Shown: positions 5,431-6,440 of the stretch, in pieces
Position numbering within the stretch: the stretch's first letter is position 1
Layout: each line of letters opens with the position of its first letter
NCBI GenBank assembly: GCA_002779045.1
Contig: PEXO01000152.1
Span: 1-6,440, forward strand
From: Elusimicrobia bacterium CG08_land_8_20_14_0_20_59_10
Lineage (GTDB): Bacteria; Elusimicrobiota; Elusimicrobia; Elusimicrobiales; UBA9959
Direction of reading: 5' to 3'
DNA length: 6,440 bases
The notes under the pieces: model-generated
Seen by the model: the letters and a program-made list of their open reading frames with translations, nothing else
Told to the model about the DNA's origin: nothing
Database searches by the model: none
Position numbers and translations under genes: made by a program

Positions 5431-6440
5431 TTACAGGACGCGCTTGTCCCCGGCCGCGCGCAGCGCTTCTATCACTTTCGCGGGATTCTTTTTTGTGCAG
5501 GCGGTTATCATGGCCGCGATGATGAAGGGCTTGTAGCCGGCTTCCTTGTAGGTGCCGATGCGGTACTTTTCGAACACCTTGGCTGATACTTCGCCCTGCT
5601 TACAGGAGACGCCGGTGATGTCGGCGGGCAGGCAGTGCAGGTACAGGCCCTCGCCGTTCCTGGTGAGCTTCATTTTTGCTTCATCGCATTCCCAGTCCGT
5701 GTGTCTGGCATTTTGCGCCAGGCATTCCTTCTCCAGGTCCTTCAGGGCCGCGTGGTCCGACTTCTCCAGCAGCTGCGTGCGGCGCTCCATCACCTTATAG
5801 GGGGCCCAGCTCTTGGGGTAGACGATATCGGCGTCCTTGAAGGCGCTCTCCATGCTGTTGGAGACCTTGAAGGAGCCGCCGGACTTTTTGGCATTGCCCT
5901 CGGCCACTTTTATGGTTTCGGGGAGCAGGTCATAGCCTTCCGGATGGGCCAGTTCGACGTTCATGCCGTACCTGGTCATCAGGCAGATGACCCCCTGGGG
6001 GACTGACAGCGGTTTGCCGTAGCTGGGGGAATAAGCCCAGGTCATGGCTATCTTCTTGCCCTTAAGGCCTTCGAACCCGCCGAAATGGTTCTTTATGAAC
6101 AGCAGGTCCGACATGGACTGGGTGGGATGGTCCAGATCGCACTGGAGGTTGATCACGGCGGGGCGCTGGTTCAGCACGCCGTTCTTGAAGCCGTCGTCCA
6201 GGGCTTCGGCCACTTCCTTCATGTAGGTATGGCCCTTGCCTATGAACATGTCGTCGCGGATGCCGACGGCTTCGGTAAGGAAGGAGATCATGTTGGCGGT
6301 TTCGCGCACGGTCTCGCCGTGGGCTATCTGCGATTTGCCCTCGTCGAGGTCCTGTACGGCCAGGCCCAGCAGGTTGCAGGCACTGGCGAAGGAGAAGCGG
6401 GTGCGGGTGGAATTGTCCCGGAAGTTAGAGACCGCAAGCC
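5431..6440 (-). CDS. ygeW: YgeW-family knotted carbamoyltransferase, 5' end missing
   Basis: The gene runs off the right edge; 335 codons are visible before the TAA at 5431-5433, and about 60 N-terminal residues are probably missing compared with family members of roughly 400. The carbamoyl-phosphate site STRTR is encoded at 6397-6411, followed by HGET at 6310-6321, HPTQ at 6118-6129 and HCLP at 5626-5637, the standard transcarbamylase set. The proline-rich stretch TWAYSPSYGKPLSVPQG (6256-6306 upstream motif excluded; encoded near 5992-6042) and VYPKSWAPYKVMERRT (near 5776-5823) are characteristic of YgeW and separate it from ornithine carbamoyltransferase. YgeW enzymes are knotted transcarbamylases, cytoplasmic, often encoded with purine- or diaminopropionate-degradation genes; the natural acceptor is debated, and a 2,3-diureidopropionate or 2,3-diaminopropionate link has been proposed. 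No such partner genes are visible here. The in-frame GTG at 6307-6309 is an internal Val in HGETVRETAN, not the start. Confidence 0.92.
   Translation of the reverse strand, partial: LAVSNFRDNSTRTRFSFASACNLLGLAVQDLDEGKSQIAHGETVRETANMISFLTEAVGIRDDMFIGKGHTYMKEVAEALDDGFKNGVLNQRPAVINLQCDLDHPTQSMSDLLFIKNHFGGFEGLKGKKIAMTWAYSPSYGKPLSVPQGVICLMTRYGMNVELAHPEGYDLLPETIKVAEGNAKKSGGSFKVSNSMESAFKDADIVYPKSWAPYKVMERRTQLLEKSDHAALKDLEKECLAQNARHTDWECDEAKMKLTRNGEGLYLHCLPADITGVSCKQGEVSAKVFEKYRIGTYKEAGYKPFIIAAMITACTKKNPAKVIEALRAAGDKRVL

Noticed and set aside
5635..6006. Plus-strand frame opposite the carbamoyltransferase
   Set aside because: It is the mirror of a conserved enzyme region and has no start signal or motif.
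1..6440. CRISPR arrays, tRNA or rRNA genes, transposases, attachment sites
   Set aside because: No regularly spaced repeats, cloverleaf-like sequence, transposase motifs or terminal inverted repeats were seen in reading the window.

Overview
The window carries six protein-coding genes on GC-rich, densely packed bacterial DNA. Five read left to right and one, cut by the right edge, reads right to left. Overlapping ATGA junctions, short gaps, two CX3CX2C radical SAM enzymes and an anaerobe-associated YgeW-type carbamoyltransferase suggest an anaerobic or facultatively anaerobic bacterium. I cannot place it firmly. An Elusimicrobiota-like or other uncultivated lineage is only an impression from the style of the sequence.

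Layout. Positions 1-105 are the left edge: a segment unlike the genes around it, open in one frame on each strand, with an imperfect hairpin and a perfect TATAAT box just before the first gene. Positions 108-2254 are an exporter operon of two genes: an ABC ATPase of the DrrA/CcmA-like drug and polysaccharide export class, overlapping by 4 bases with its ABC-2 type permease. After a small GC hairpin, 2310-3590 encodes a multi-pass membrane protein resembling GT39/ArnT/PMT_2 lipid-linked sugar transferases. A second TATAAT box overlaps the stop codon of that gene. Then come two radical SAM genes joined by another ATGA overlap: one with a cysteine-rich C-terminal auxiliary-cluster region (3624-4652) and one compact enzyme without it (4649-5380). 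A 50-base convergent junction separates them from the 3' part of a ygeW-family carbamoyltransferase on the minus strand (5431-6440), which runs off the right edge.

How the genes may work together. The ATPase and permease form one export machine at the inner membrane. The glycosyltransferase-like protein may be co-transcribed with them, which would fit modification or export of an envelope molecule, but this is inference from position only. The two radical SAM proteins are very probably co-expressed and may act in one pathway; no substrate and no precursor peptide is visible here. The carbamoyltransferase belongs to a separate transcription unit.

The points most worth a second look are the paired but differently built radical SAM enzymes, a near-perfect 28-base in-frame direct repeat at the 5' end of the first one, an Asn in place of the usual H-loop His in the ABC ATPase, and a probable leaderless start for that ATPase. 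I found no clearly new defence or mobile system.
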